Shown: positions 14,514 to 22,327 of the stretch, in pieces
Layout: each line of letters starts with the position of its first letter
Position numbering within the stretch: the first letter of the stretch is position 1
NCBI GenBank assembly: GCA_021816565.1
Contig: JAKAXN010000019.1
Coordinates: forward strand, 1-24,303
Direction of reading: 5' to 3'
DNA length: 24,303 nt
Source of the DNA: Actinomycetes bacterium
Lineage (GTDB): Bacteria > Actinomycetota > Acidimicrobiia > Acidimicrobiales > Palsa-688
The notes under the pieces: generated by a model
What the model saw: the letters and a program-made list of their open reading frames with translations, nothing else
What the model was told of the DNA's origin: nothing
The model's database searches: none
Program-made: the position numbers and the translations under genes

Positions 14514-15011
14514 TCAGTCCGGGTCGACCAGCTCGGCGCTGCGCTCCTGGCGGGCCGCTTCGCCCTCGAGGCGCTGCGCCGCCGTCTCGGCCCGGCGGCG
14601 CTGCTCGACCGCGGCCTTCTCGGCACCGTCAGCCGCCCGCTCCGCCGCCTCCTCCCGGCGGTCCTCGACCGAGGCCCGGGCCTGGGCCTCGGCTTCTATC
14701 CGGGCCTCCTCCCCGGCCCGGGCCCGCTCGGCGTCGCGGACTGCCGCCTGCTCGGCCTGCTCGGCCTCCAACCGGGCCTTCTCGGCCTCCAGTTCCCGCC
14801 GGCGCGACTCCACCTCAGCCGCCTCGGCCTCGGCCTCAGCCGAGGCCCGGGCCGTGGCGGCCCGCTCCGCAGCGTCCGCCCTCGTCTCCTGCAACCGGCC
14901 CTCGCGACGCAGATCGTCGCGGCCCAGGACAGCCCCGGCGAGTTCCTTGGCTCTGCCCACCAACCGGTCCACGGTCCCGGAATGCCCGTTCGATACAGGC
15001 GAATCGGCCAT
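14514..15011 (-). CDS. CsbD-like N-terminus joined to a long charged coiled coil
   Basis: The product has 165 residues. Residues ~14-40 (VDRLVGRAKELAGAVLGRDDLRREGRLQE) resemble the CsbD motif (VKGKAKEVAGKVTGDDELEAEGK), then the rest is a Glu/Ala/Arg coiled coil (EVESRRRELEAEKARLEAEQ, AEEARIEAEAQARASVE). CsbD is a SigB-dependent general stress protein in Bacillus subtilis, typically 60-70 residues, so the coiled-coil tail is an addition. ATG at 15011 is chosen for GGAGG 9 nt upstream (AGGAGGACTATAGCGATG). A GGGTAC (minus strand 15063-15058) with GAAT 17 nt further up is a possible SigB/SigF-type promoter. Function unknown. Confidence 0.78.
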   Translation of the reverse strand: MADSPVSNGHSGTVDRLVGRAKELAGAVLGRDDLRREGRLQETRADAAERAATARASAEAEAEAAEVESRRRELEAEKARLEAEQAEQAAVRDAERARAGEEARIEAEAQARASVEDRREEAAERAADGAEKAAVEQRRRAETAAQRLEGEAARQERSAELVDPD

Positions 15012-15057
15012 CGCTATAGTCCTCCTGTCGTGCTCGGTCCGGTCGCCCTTTATGGAT

Positions 15058-15084
15058 GTACCCCTCACGCACTTCCGGCTATTC
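15058..15084 (-). promoter_or_regulatory. Possible SigB-type promoter of the CsbD-like gene (weak)
   Basis: On the minus strand GAAT, 17 nt, then GGGTAC (15063-15058). The -10 fits GGGTAY but the spacer is one nucleotide over the usual 14-16 and the -35 is poor. The leader to the ATG at 15011 would be about 40 nt. Confidence 0.3.
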
Positions 15085-15103
15085 GCACCGGCCGGGGTGA
15101 TTG

Positions 15104-15847
15104 ATGGCACTCGGGCTACCTGACCACATCCGGGGCTGCCTGTTCGACATGGACGGCGTGCTCACCCGCACCGCCACCGTGCACGCTGCGGCGTGGAAGC
15201 AGATGTTCGACGAGTTCCTGGCCCGGCGGGCGAAGCAGACCGGCGAACCTCTCCAACCGTTCGATGCCGAGGCGGACTACGACCGTTACGTCGACGGCCG
15301 GTCGCGCGCCGACGGCACCCGGGGGTTCCTCGAATCGCGGGGTATCCACCTCCCCGAGGGCTCGGACCGGGACCCGGCCGGGGCCGACACGGTGCAGGGG
15401 CTCAGCCGGCGCAAGAACGAGATCGTCCTCGAGAAGCTGCGCACCGAGCGGGTGGCGGTATTCGACGACACCATCGCCTACGTGCGGGCGGTGGTGGAGC
15501 ACGGCCTGGCCCGGGCGGTGGTCTCGGCCAGCGCCAACACCGCCCAGGTGCTGGACTCCGCGGGGATCGCCGACCTGTTCGACGTGCGCATCGACGGGGT
15601 GGTGGCCGAACGCCGTCACCTGCCCGGCAAGCCGGCCCCGGACATGTACCTGGCCGGCGCCCGGGCCCTGGGGCTGGACCCCTCCCAGGCCGCCGTCTTC
15701 GAGGACGCCCTGGCCGGGGTGGAGGCCGGCCGGGCCGGCCGCTTCGGGCTGGTCGTCGGCGTCGACCGGGTCGGGCAGGCCGACGAGCTGCGCCGCCACG
15801 GGGCCGACGTGGTGGTCAGCGACCTCACCGAGCTGCTCCGGCCGTGA
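15104..15847 (+). CDS. HAD-superfamily beta-phosphoglucomutase-like enzyme
   Basis: The product has 247 residues with all HAD motifs: nucleophile and acid Asp15/Asp17 in LFDMDGVLT, Ser141 in VVSASANT, Lys176 in PGKPAPD and acidic Glu200-Asp201 in VFEDALAGVEAG. The cap region and the TVHAAAWK and QGLSRRKNE elements match the beta-phosphoglucomutase family, which interconverts beta-glucose 1-phosphate and glucose 6-phosphate. GH65 phosphorylases release beta-glucose 1-phosphate, and the next gene is a GH65 enzyme, so the pair forms a pathway; M. tuberculosis Rv3400/Rv3401 has the same order. ATG at 15104 is chosen; an adjoining TTG (15101) is possible and only a weak GGGGTGA precedes it. The TGA stop overlaps the GTG start of the GH65 gene (GTGA). 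Confidence 0.9.
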   Translation: MALGLPDHIRGCLFDMDGVLTRTATVHAAAWKQMFDEFLARRAKQTGEPLQPFDAEADYDRYVDGRSRADGTRGFLESRGIHLPEGSDRDPAGADTVQGLSRRKNEIVLEKLRTERVAVFDDTIAYVRAVVEHGLARAVVSASANTAQVLDSAGIADLFDVRIDGVVAERRHLPGKPAPDMYLAGARALGLDPSQAAVFEDALAGVEAGRAGRFGLVVGVDRVGQADELRRHGADVVVSDLTELLRP

Positions 15848-18201
15848 TCAGGCATCCCAACTTCAGCGTCGACGCCTGGTCGGTGCGGGAGGGCTCCCTG
15901 GATCTGGACCTGCTGGCCCAGTCCGAATCGGTCTTCGCCCTGTCCAACGGTCACATCGGCTGGCGGGGGAACCTGGACGAGGGGGAGCCGCACGGCATCC
16001 CCGGCACCTACCTGAACTCGGTGTACGAGGACCGCCCTCTCCCCTACGCCGAGGCCGGCTACGGCTACCCGGATTCCGGCCAGACGGTGATCAACGTCAC
16101 CAACGGCAAGCTCATCCGCCTCCTGGTCGACGACGAGCCGTTCGACGTGCGCTACGGCACGCTGCACAGCCACGAGCGGGTCCTCGATCTCCGGGCCGGC
16201 ACCCTGACCCGGCGGGCTGACTGGACCTCCCCGGCCGGCGGCCGGGTGAGGGTCACCTCCACCCGCCTGGTGTCACTCACCCACCGGGCCATCGCCGCGG
16301 TCTGCTACGAGGTGGAATCGGTCAGCGGCAACCGGGCGGTCATCCAGTCGGAGCTGGTGGCCAACGAGTCGGTCCCAGACCTGAGCGACGATCCCCGCTC
16401 GGCCGGGCTGCTCGAGGCGCCGCTCGCCGAGGAGGAGACCGTGGCCCACCGCTGCGGGGCGGTGATGGTGCACCGGACCCGGTCCAGCGGCCTTCGGGTG
16501 GGGGCGGCCATGGACCACGAGGTGTCCGGTCCCGACGGCACCGCGGTGGACGTCGAGGTGGACGGTGACGTGGCCCGGGTCACCGTGGCCACCCGCATGG
16601 CCCCCGGGGAGTCCATCCGCATCGTCAAGCTGGTGGCCTACGGGTGGTCCGCGGAGCGGTCCCGCCCGGCGGTGCACGACCAGGTGGTGGCCGCCCTGGC
16701 CGGCGCCCGCCAGGCCGGTTGGGACGGCCTCGTGGCCGATCAGCGCCGGTTCCTGGACGGGTTCTGGGAGGGCGCCGACGTGGAGGTGGAAGGCGACGCC
16801 CAGGTGCAGCAGGCGGTGCGCTTCGGCCTGTTCCACATCGTGCAGGCCGCGGCCCGGGCCGAGCAGCGGCCCATACCGGCCAAGGGGCTGACCGGGCCGG
16901 GCTACGACGGCCACACCTTCTGGGACAGCGAGACCTACGTGCTGCCGGTGCTCACCTACACCCAGCCGCACGCCGTCGCCGACGCTCTAGGCTGGCGGCG
17001 CCAGACCCTCCCGGTGGCCCGGGACCACGCCCGGGGCCTGGGGCTGGGCGGGGCGGCCTTCGCATGGCGCACCATCGCCGGGCCCGAGTGCTCCGGATAC
17101 TGGCCGGCGGGGACCGCGGCGTTCCACGTCAACGCCGACATATCCGACGCCGTGCTGCGCTACCTGGACGCCACCGGCGACGAGGCGTTCGAGAAGGTCA
17201 CCGCCCTGCCGGTGCTGGTGGAGACGGCCCGCCTGTGGCGCAGCCTGGGCCAGCACGACATGGAGGGGAACTTCCGCATCGACGGGGTCACCGGCCCCGA
17301 CGAGTACAGCGCCATCGCCGACAACAACGTCTACACCAACCTCATGGCCCAGCAGAACCTGCATGCTGCGGCCGAGACGGCGGCCCGCCACCCCGACGAC
17401 GCCGAGGCGCTCGCGGTCACCCCGGAGGAAATGGCATCGTGGCGCGACGCCGCCGACGCCATGGTCATCCCTTATGACAAAAGGTTGGGGGTCCACCCGC
17501 AGAGCGAGGGCTTCACCGACCACGCCAAGTGGGACTTCGAGGCCACCCGGGCGGACGAGTACCCCCTCATGCTGCACTTCCCGTACTTCGACCTGTACCG
17601 CAAGCAGGTGACCAAGCAGGCGGACCTGGTGCTGGCCATGATGCTGCGCAGCGACGCCTTCACCCCGGATCAGAAGCGGCGGAACTTCGACTACTACGAG
17701 GCCATCACCGTCCGGGACTCGTCGCTCTCCGCCGGGACGCAGTCGGTGATGGCCGCCGAGGTGGGGCACCTGGACCTGGCCCACGACTACCTGGCCGAGG
17801 CCGCCCTGATGGACCTGAGCGACCTGGAGCACAACACCCGCGACGGGCTCCACATCGCCTCGCTGGCCGGGGCCTGGACCGCCCTGGTCATGGGCTTCGG
17901 GGGCATGAGGGCCGGCTCGGGGGTGCTGTGCTTCTCCCCCCGCCTGCCCGATCGGCTGACCCGGGTCCGCTTCAGCCTGCGCTACCGGGGCCGGCGCCTG
18001 GGGGTGGACATCGGGGCCGGGCACGCCTCGTACCGGCTCCTCGGGGGGGACCCGCTCACGGTGCGCCACTTCGGGCGCGACCTGCGCCTGGAGGGCCCGG
18101 AGGTCACCGTGGAGATACCCCGGGCGGAGGACCTGCCGGCACCCACTCAGCCCCTGCACCGCCGGCCGGCCCGGCACCACCCGGGCGGGAGCGGGGCCTG
18201 A
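15844..18201 (+). CDS. Glycoside hydrolase family 65 phosphorylase (trehalose/maltose/kojibiose phosphorylase type)
   Basis: The product has 785 residues, the usual size. The N-terminal beta-sandwich starts WSVREGSLDLDLLAQSESVFALSNGHIGWRGN (about residues 11-42). The (alpha/alpha)6 barrel carries GYDGHTFWDSETYVLPVL and the general acid Glu487 in GVTGPDEYS. Further family elements are HPQSEGFTDHAKWDF, VTKQADLVLAMML and SLSAGTQSVMAAEVG with AGAWTALVMGFGGMR near the C-terminus. The enzyme phosphorolyses an alpha-linked disaccharide with inversion, giving beta-glucose 1-phosphate plus glucose; which disaccharide cannot be told from motifs. No signal peptide: cytoplasmic. The GTG at 15844 overlaps the mutase stop, so the two are translationally coupled. 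A longer upstream frame in this phase is a shadow of the mutase gene. A sugar porter lies downstream. Confidence 0.93.
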   Translation: MIRHPNFSVDAWSVREGSLDLDLLAQSESVFALSNGHIGWRGNLDEGEPHGIPGTYLNSVYEDRPLPYAEAGYGYPDSGQTVINVTNGKLIRLLVDDEPFDVRYGTLHSHERVLDLRAGTLTRRADWTSPAGGRVRVTSTRLVSLTHRAIAAVCYEVESVSGNRAVIQSELVANESVPDLSDDPRSAGLLEAPLAEEETVAHRCGAVMVHRTRSSGLRVGAAMDHEVSGPDGTAVDVEVDGDVARVTVATRMAPGESIRIVKLVAYGWSAERSRPAVHDQVVAALAGARQAGWDGLVADQRRFLDGFWEGADVEVEGDAQVQQAVRFGLFHIVQAAARAEQRPIPAKGLTGPGYDGHTFWDSETYVLPVLTYTQPHAVADALGWRRQTLPVARDHARGLGLGGAAFAWRTIAGPECSGYWPAGTAAFHVNADISDAVLRYLDATGDEAFEKVTALPVLVETARLWRSLGQHDMEGNFRIDGVTGPDEYSAIADNNVYTNLMAQQNLHAAAETAARHPDDAEALAVTPEEMASWRDAADAMVIPYDKRLGVHPQSEGFTDHAKWDFEATRADEYPLMLHFPYFDLYRKQVTKQADLVLAMMLRSDAFTPDQKRRNFDYYEAITVRDSSLSAGTQSVMAAEVGHLDLAHDYLAEAALMDLSDLEHNTRDGLHIASLAGAWTALVMGFGGMRAGSGVLCFSPRLPDRLTRVRFSLRYRGRRLGVDIGAGHASYRLLGGDPLTVRHFGRDLRLEGPEVTVEIPRAEDLPAPTQPLHRRPARHHPGGSGA

Positions 18202-18227
18202 CCACCCGGTAGCCGGGAGACCGGCCT

Positions 18228-18233
18228 GGGTAG
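18228..18233 (+). promoter_or_regulatory. Possible GGGTA-type -10 ahead of the sugar porter region (weak)
   Basis: GGGTAG (18228-18233) has GGTAG 15 nt upstream (18208-18212), only a partial -35 match. A start near 18240 would sit directly before the ATG at 18243, which could make that frame leaderless. Confidence 0.25.
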
Positions 18234-18242
18234 GACCGGGCC

Positions 18243-18323
18243 ATGGCAGAAGCCGTCAAGCGACCGGAACCCGACGTGCAGGCGGACGACAGGGTCGCCG
18301 CCTCCCGGGCGACCGAGGGCTAG
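18243..18323 (+). other. 26-codon frame ending in TAG, in phase with the sugar porter
   Basis: ATG at 18243 reads MAEAVKRPEPDVQADDRV followed by AASRATEG and stops at TAG (18321-18323). The same phase continues without further stops through 18324 into the transporter. The hydrophilic sequence looks like the cytoplasmic N-terminal tail of a sugar porter. It is either the real N-terminus cut by an amber codon, a short leader peptide, or chance. No strong SD precedes it. The rest of 18202-18437 holds the first membrane helix of the porter and no other gene. Confidence 0.4.
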
Positions 18324-18437
18324 GGGCCGACCATTCCCCCGCTCTCCTCCCAGCCCGGAGCAGCGCACCGCCGGGCGGTCATCCTGGCCTCGGCGGTCAC
18401 CGCCCTCGGCGGCCTGCTGTTCGGCTACGACACCGGC

Positions 18438-19748
18438 GTGGTCTCCGGGGCCCTGCTGTTCCTGCAGGACAGCTTCGGCAGGCTGGGTTCGTTCGACAAG
18501 GAGCTGGTCACCTCGCTGCTCCTGGTCGGGGCGGCCGTCGGGGCCGTCGGGGCCGGGCGGGCGGCCGACCGGGTGGGGCGGCGGCCCACCATCCTGGTCA
18601 CCGCGGTGGTGTTCATCGCCGGGGTGCTCGGGGCGGCCTTCGCCCCGACCTTCTGGTTCCTCGTCGTCATGCGGTTCGTGATCGGCCTGGCGGTGGGATC
18701 GGCGTCCATGACGGTGCCCCTCTTCATCGGGGAGCTGGCCCCGCCCCGGTATCGGGGGGCGCTGGTCAGCCTCAACCAGCTGGCCATCACCAGCGGCATC
18801 CTGGTCTCCTACCTGATCGACTACGGGCTGAGCTCGTCGCACGACTGGCGGCTAATGTTCGGCTTGGCGGCCATACCGGCAGGCCTGCTGTTCGTCGGCA
18901 TGCTGTTCCAGCCGGAGAGCCCCCACTGGCTCATCACGTCGGGCCGGGAGGAGGACGGACGCCGGGTGCTCGAGCGGTACCGGGAGAGCGCCGAGATAGA
19001 CGAGGAGGTGTCCGACGTCCGGCGGGTGGTGCGCGAGCAGGAGCGGGCGCCCAGCCTGCTGGACCCGCAGCTGCGCCGGGTGCTGACCCTCGGGGTGGCA
19101 CTGGCCGTGCTCCAGCAGGTGACGGGCATCAACACCGTCATCTACTACGCCCCGACCCTGCTGCACGGCGCCGGCCTCGGCAACTCGGCGTCGCTGCTGG
19201 CCAACGTGGTCAACGGCGGCGTGAACGTGGGCATGACCATCGTGGCCATCCGGCTGCTGGACCGGGTGGGCCGCCGCCCGCTGCTGCTGGCCGGGACGGG
19301 CGGGATGGCCGTCGGCATGTTCGTCGTGGGCATGACCTTCGTGGTCGGCGGCTCCAAGCTGCACGGCGCCGGCGCCCTGGTGGCGGTGGCCGGGCTGCTG
19401 CTCTACACCGGTTCCTTCGCGGTGGGTCTGGGCCCGGTGTTCTGGCTGCTGATCGCCGAGATCTACCCGTCGCAGGTCCGCGGCCCGGCCATGAGCATCG
19501 CCACCCTGGCCAACTGGGCGGCCAACTTCGTGGTGACGGTGTCGTTCCTGACGCTGCTCAACGCCATCGGCGGCTCCGGGGTGTTCCTGCTCTTCACCGC
19601 CCTGTCCCTCGTCGGGCTGGCCTACATGGCCAAGCGGGTACCCGAGACCAAGGATCTCAGCCTGGCCGAGATCCAGGTGCAGATAGAGGGCAACGACAGC
19701 CCGGCGGCCCTGCGGGCCGTGGGCGCCGGCGGTACGGCCTCCCGCTGA
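18438..19748 (+). CDS. MFS sugar porter (proton-coupled sugar symporter family); N-terminus uncertain
   Basis: Sugar porter marks are GAGRAADRVGRRP (38-50 from the GTG), PESPHWL (159-165), LQQVTGINTVIYYAPTLL, DRVGRRPLLL, PVFWLLIAEIYPSQVRG and the terminal VPETKDLSL. Twelve membrane helices can be placed if the frame upstream of 18438 is included. The first canonical start in this phase after the TAG at 18321 is GTG at 18438, inside helix 1: the preceding residues RRAVILASAVTALGGLLFGYDTG (18369-18437) are classic family sequence and must be coding. Real translation therefore either starts at a rare codon (ATT 18333, ATC 18381, CTG 18384), reads through the TAG, or the gene is damaged. The coordinates given start at the first standard codon. 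Substrate is probably a mono- or disaccharide feeding the GH65 pathway upstream; this is inferred from context. Confidence 0.85.
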   Translation: MVSGALLFLQDSFGRLGSFDKELVTSLLLVGAAVGAVGAGRAADRVGRRPTILVTAVVFIAGVLGAAFAPTFWFLVVMRFVIGLAVGSASMTVPLFIGELAPPRYRGALVSLNQLAITSGILVSYLIDYGLSSSHDWRLMFGLAAIPAGLLFVGMLFQPESPHWLITSGREEDGRRVLERYRESAEIDEEVSDVRRVVREQERAPSLLDPQLRRVLTLGVALAVLQQVTGINTVIYYAPTLLHGAGLGNSASLLANVVNGGVNVGMTIVAIRLLDRVGRRPLLLAGTGGMAVGMFVVGMTFVVGGSKLHGAGALVAVAGLLLYTGSFAVGLGPVFWLLIAEIYPSQVRGPAMSIATLANWAANFVVTVSFLTLLNAIGGSGVFLLFTALSLVGLAYMAKRVPETKDLSLAEIQVQIEGNDSPAALRAVGAGGTASR

Positions 19749-19752
19749 GAGG

Positions 19753-19774
19753 CCCGCCAGCGGCGCCCGGCGGG
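19753..19774. terminator. Weak hairpin between convergent genes
   Basis: CCCGCC (19753-19758) pairs with GGCGGG (19769-19774) across a 10-nt loop, between the porter stop (19748) and the PAP2 gene stop (19775). The stem is short; the role as a terminator is a guess from position. Confidence 0.3.
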
Positions 19775-20650
19775 TCAGCCGCCGGTCGCCACCGGGCGGG
19801 GCGATCCGTCAGTGGCCGGCCCGTCGGCAGCCGGCCCGTCGGCAGCCGGCCCGTCGGCAGCCGGGACGGCCCGGGCCGGCCGGTACCGGCCCCACGCCCA
19901 CGCCCCGGCGAACACGGCGGCGCAGATGGCCCCCGACGCCAAACCGTCGGCCCAGTAGTGGTTGCCGGTGGCGATGACGATGAACAGGGTGGCCACCGGG
20001 TAGGCGGCCGCCAGCCACCGCCAACGGGACCGCATCACGTGCACCACCGACCACGCCACCACCAGGGCCCAGGCCACGTGCACCGAGGGCATGGCCGACA
20101 GCTGGTCCAGCCCGGGCCGGGCCGTGGCCGGGTAGACGGTGGGGCCGACCAGCCGGCCGGTGTCCACCAGGCCCAGGCCCGGCACCAGCCGGGGCGGGGC
20201 CACCGGGATGAGCGCGACCAGCAGGCACACCCCGGTGACCACGGCCAGGACGTTGCGCACCGCCGGGTAGCGGTCCCGGTGACGGGCGAACACCCACACC
20301 AGGCACAGGCCGGTGATGACCACGTGCAGGCCGACGTAGTAGACGTTGAACAGCCGCAGCACCCACCAGTCGCCGAGCACCAGGTGCTGGACCTGCGCCT
20401 CGCCCGGGACCGGCAGGCCCCGCTCCCAGCGGGCCACGGCGGCGCCCCGGGCCACCGCCCCGCCGACCTGGGCCAGCGACTGGCTCCCGGCCAGCTGCCA
20501 CAGCCCGTAGAGCACGAACATGACCGCCAGCTCCCGGGTCCAGGCGGCCACCGCCCGGACCGGGCGGGCCGGCCTGCGGCCCAGCGCCCGGGTGGCGGCC
20601 GCCGATCCGGTCGCCGCCCAGGCGGCATCCTGCCACGGCAGCCACTGCAC
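19775..20650 (-). CDS. PAP2-superfamily membrane enzyme (inositolphosphotransferase/Aur1-like type)
   Basis: The product has 291 residues with about six hydrophobic segments (~40-56, 97-121, 133-150, 190-206, 214-228, 236-254). The two PAP2 motifs are AMPSVHVAWAL (His191) and ATGNHYWADGL (His231 with Asp235), in the arrangement of the PAP2_3 branch that includes inositolphosphorylceramide synthases and bacterial phosphotransferases or lipid phosphatases. It should act on a lipid phosphate or phosphoinositol head group at the membrane; the substrate is unknown. The C-terminal tail has 15-bp tandem repeats (19816-19860). GTG at 20650 is chosen because the frame upstream is low complexity and overlaps the antiporter gene; the SD is weak. 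It is divergent from the antiporter. Confidence 0.85.
   Translation of the reverse strand: MQWLPWQDAAWAATGSAAATRALGRRPARPVRAVAAWTRELAVMFVLYGLWQLAGSQSLAQVGGAVARGAAVARWERGLPVPGEAQVQHLVLGDWWVLRLFNVYYVGLHVVITGLCLVWVFARHRDRYPAVRNVLAVVTGVCLLVALIPVAPPRLVPGLGLVDTGRLVGPTVYPATARPGLDQLSAMPSVHVAWALVVAWSVVHVMRSRWRWLAAAYPVATLFIVIATGNHYWADGLASGAICAAVFAGAWAWGRYRPARAVPAADGPAADGPAADGPATDGSPRPVATGG
19816..19860. repeat. Three perfect 15-bp tandem repeats in the PAP2 gene tail
   Basis: The unit CCGGCCCGTCGGCAG occurs three times without change (19816-19830, 19831-19845, 19846-19860). On the minus strand it encodes the five-residue repeat AADGP in the C-terminal tail (about residues 264-279). A degenerate fourth unit follows (ATDGS). 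Copy number is likely to vary between strains. Confidence 0.9.
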
Positions 20651-20738
20651 GGGCCCGACCCTACCGCCGGCCGCTAGATTGCCGGCGAGGAGCGCCGGGA
20701 AGTCTGGTCGGCAAGTCACGACCGCGCCAGGAGAGCCG

Positions 20739-20774
20739 ATGCCGCCCACCCGAACGTCTGGACACCGACCGTGA
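20739..20774 (+). CDS. Candidate 11-residue leader peptide overlapping the antiporter start
   Basis: AGGAG (20729-20733) is followed after 5 nt by ATG (20739) and an 11-codon frame, MPPTRTSGHRP, whose TGA (20772-20774) overlaps the antiporter GTG (20771) as GTGA. The antiporter itself has no visible SD, so ribosomes finishing the leader could restart there. Read directly; translation is inferred. Confidence 0.45.
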   Translation: MPPTRTSGHRP

Positions 20775-22240
20775 GCGACGTCACGTCGTTCGCCGTCGCG
20801 GTGCTGGTGGCCGGAGCCATCGGGCTGGCCGTGCTGGCCGGCAGCCACCTGAGCGAGCGGATCAGGGTGCCCCTACCGGCGCTGGTGCTGCTGGCCACGG
20901 CCCTGGCCGTCCAGCTGGTGCCCCACTTCCACCCGGTGTCCCAGACAACGGTGTCGCGGGTGGTGACGGTGGCCCTGATCACGGTGCTGTTCTCCGGGGG
21001 GATGGGCATCGGCCGGAGCCGGTTCCGCTCGGCCGCCCGGCCCATCCTCATAGTGGGCGTGGCGGGCACCTTCGCCACCGCCGCCCTGGCCGGGGTCTTC
21101 ATCCACCTGGCCTTCGGCTTCGCCTGGTACCCGTCCCTGCTGGTCGCCACCGCCGTGTCCCCCACTGACCCGACGGTGGTCTTCTCCGTACTGGGCCGCC
21201 GCCAGGTGGCCGGGCGGAGCGGCACCGTCCTCGAGGGCGAGTCCGGGGCCAACGACCCGGTGGGCATCGCCCTCATGGCCGGCCTGCTGGGGGCCGGGGG
21301 GCTGTCGTGGTCAGGGGCCGGCCACGTGCTCTACACCTTCGCCCTGCAGATGGCCGTGGGCGGGTTGATCGGGGTGGCGGGTGGGCGGCTGCTCCTCCTG
21401 GCCATGCGCCGGCTGCCCCTGCCGGACGAGGGGCTGTACCCCCTGCGCACCCTGGCCGGGGCGTTCCTGCTCTACGGGCTGGCGGCGCTGGCCCACGGCT
21501 CGGGCTTCCTGGCCGTCTTCAGCGCCGGGATCATGATCGGCGACGAGCGGGCCCCCTACAAGCGGGAGATCGAGCGGTTCCACGGGGCGGTGGCCAGCCT
21601 GGGCGAGATAGTGGCCTTCGTGGCCCTCGGCCTCACCGTCGACCTGGCCGTCCTGGACCGGAGCTCCACCTGGGTCCCCGGCATCGTCCTGGGCCTGGCC
21701 CTGGCCGCGGTCATCCGCCCGGCGGTGGTGGCCCTGTGCCTGCTGCGGTCCCGGCTGCCGGCCCGGGAGCGGATATTCGTGCAGGTCGCCGGGCTGAAGG
21801 GGGCGGTACCCATCCTCCTCGGCGGCTACCTGCTCGGCACCCGCCTGACCGACCCACCCCGGCTGTACGGGGTGGTGGTCGTGGTGGTGATCTTCTCAGT
21901 GGTGGTCCAGGGCGGACCGGTGGGCCCGCTGACCCGGGCCCTCCGGCTGCCGGTGCACATGGTCGAGCCCGAACCGTGGTCGGTGGGGGTACGCCTGCGC
22001 AGCGATCCGGCCAACGTCCACAGCGTGGAGGTGGCACCGGACTCGAAGGCCGCGGGGGTGGCGGTGGCCGAGCTCGACGGCCTGCCCGAAGACGCCTGGG
22101 TGACCCTGCTGGTGCGCCGCGGCCGGCTCCTGGCGGTGCGGGGAGACACCCGGCTCGAGGCCGGCGACCGCCTGACGGTGCTGGCTGACGCCGGCGACGC
22201 CGACACGCTGCGGAGGGCGTTCGGACCGGCCCGGGGCTGA
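20771..22240 (+). CDS. CPA1-family cation/proton antiporter with C-terminal RCK_C-like domain
   Basis: The product has 489 residues. About 12 membrane helices fill residues 5-395. The conserved ion-binding segments are TAVSPTDPTVVFSVL (128-142, Asp133) and LEGESGANDP (154-163, Asn161-Asp162), plus KGAVPILLGGYLL and FLAVFSAGIMIGD. The ND pair fits electroneutral CPA1 exchangers. From ~405 a soluble domain (VEVAPDSKAAGVAVAEL, DAWVTLLVRRGRLL, GDTRLEAGDRLTVLADAGD) resembles RCK_C/TrkA_C, a ligand-binding regulatory module found in NhaP2/CvrA-type potassium/proton antiporters. Exchange of potassium or sodium for protons is expected, with regulation by a bound nucleotide; the ion is not determined. 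GTG at 20771 lacks its own SD and is probably coupled to the 11-codon frame before it. Confidence 0.9.
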   Translation: MSDVTSFAVAVLVAGAIGLAVLAGSHLSERIRVPLPALVLLATALAVQLVPHFHPVSQTTVSRVVTVALITVLFSGGMGIGRSRFRSAARPILIVGVAGTFATAALAGVFIHLAFGFAWYPSLLVATAVSPTDPTVVFSVLGRRQVAGRSGTVLEGESGANDPVGIALMAGLLGAGGLSWSGAGHVLYTFALQMAVGGLIGVAGGRLLLLAMRRLPLPDEGLYPLRTLAGAFLLYGLAALAHGSGFLAVFSAGIMIGDERAPYKREIERFHGAVASLGEIVAFVALGLTVDLAVLDRSSTWVPGIVLGLALAAVIRPAVVALCLLRSRLPARERIFVQVAGLKGAVPILLGGYLLGTRLTDPPRLYGVVVVVVIFSVVVQGGPVGPLTRALRLPVHMVEPEPWSVGVRLRSDPANVHSVEVAPDSKAAGVAVAELDGLPEDAWVTLLVRRGRLLAVRGDTRLEAGDRLTVLADAGDADTLRRAFGPARG

Positions 22241-22327
22241 CCGACGGAGCAGGCCCCGGCAGAGGCGGGCGGCCCGGAGGCCGGATGTGGGTATTAGCTG
22301 ACCATGCGATCCGACGAGGCAAGGTCA

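Noticed and set aside
15193..15843. Long plus-strand frame fused in phase ahead of the GH65 gene (would make a 1002-residue protein)
   Set aside because: This upstream part is Arg/Gly/Pro-rich and is the shadow of the mutase gene; GH65 homology begins at GTG 15844.
22289..22294. GGGTAT before the SDR at 22304/22328 as a SigF promoter
   Set aside because: The -10 core is perfect but the -35 region (about 22269-22273) has no match and is all G/C; not called.
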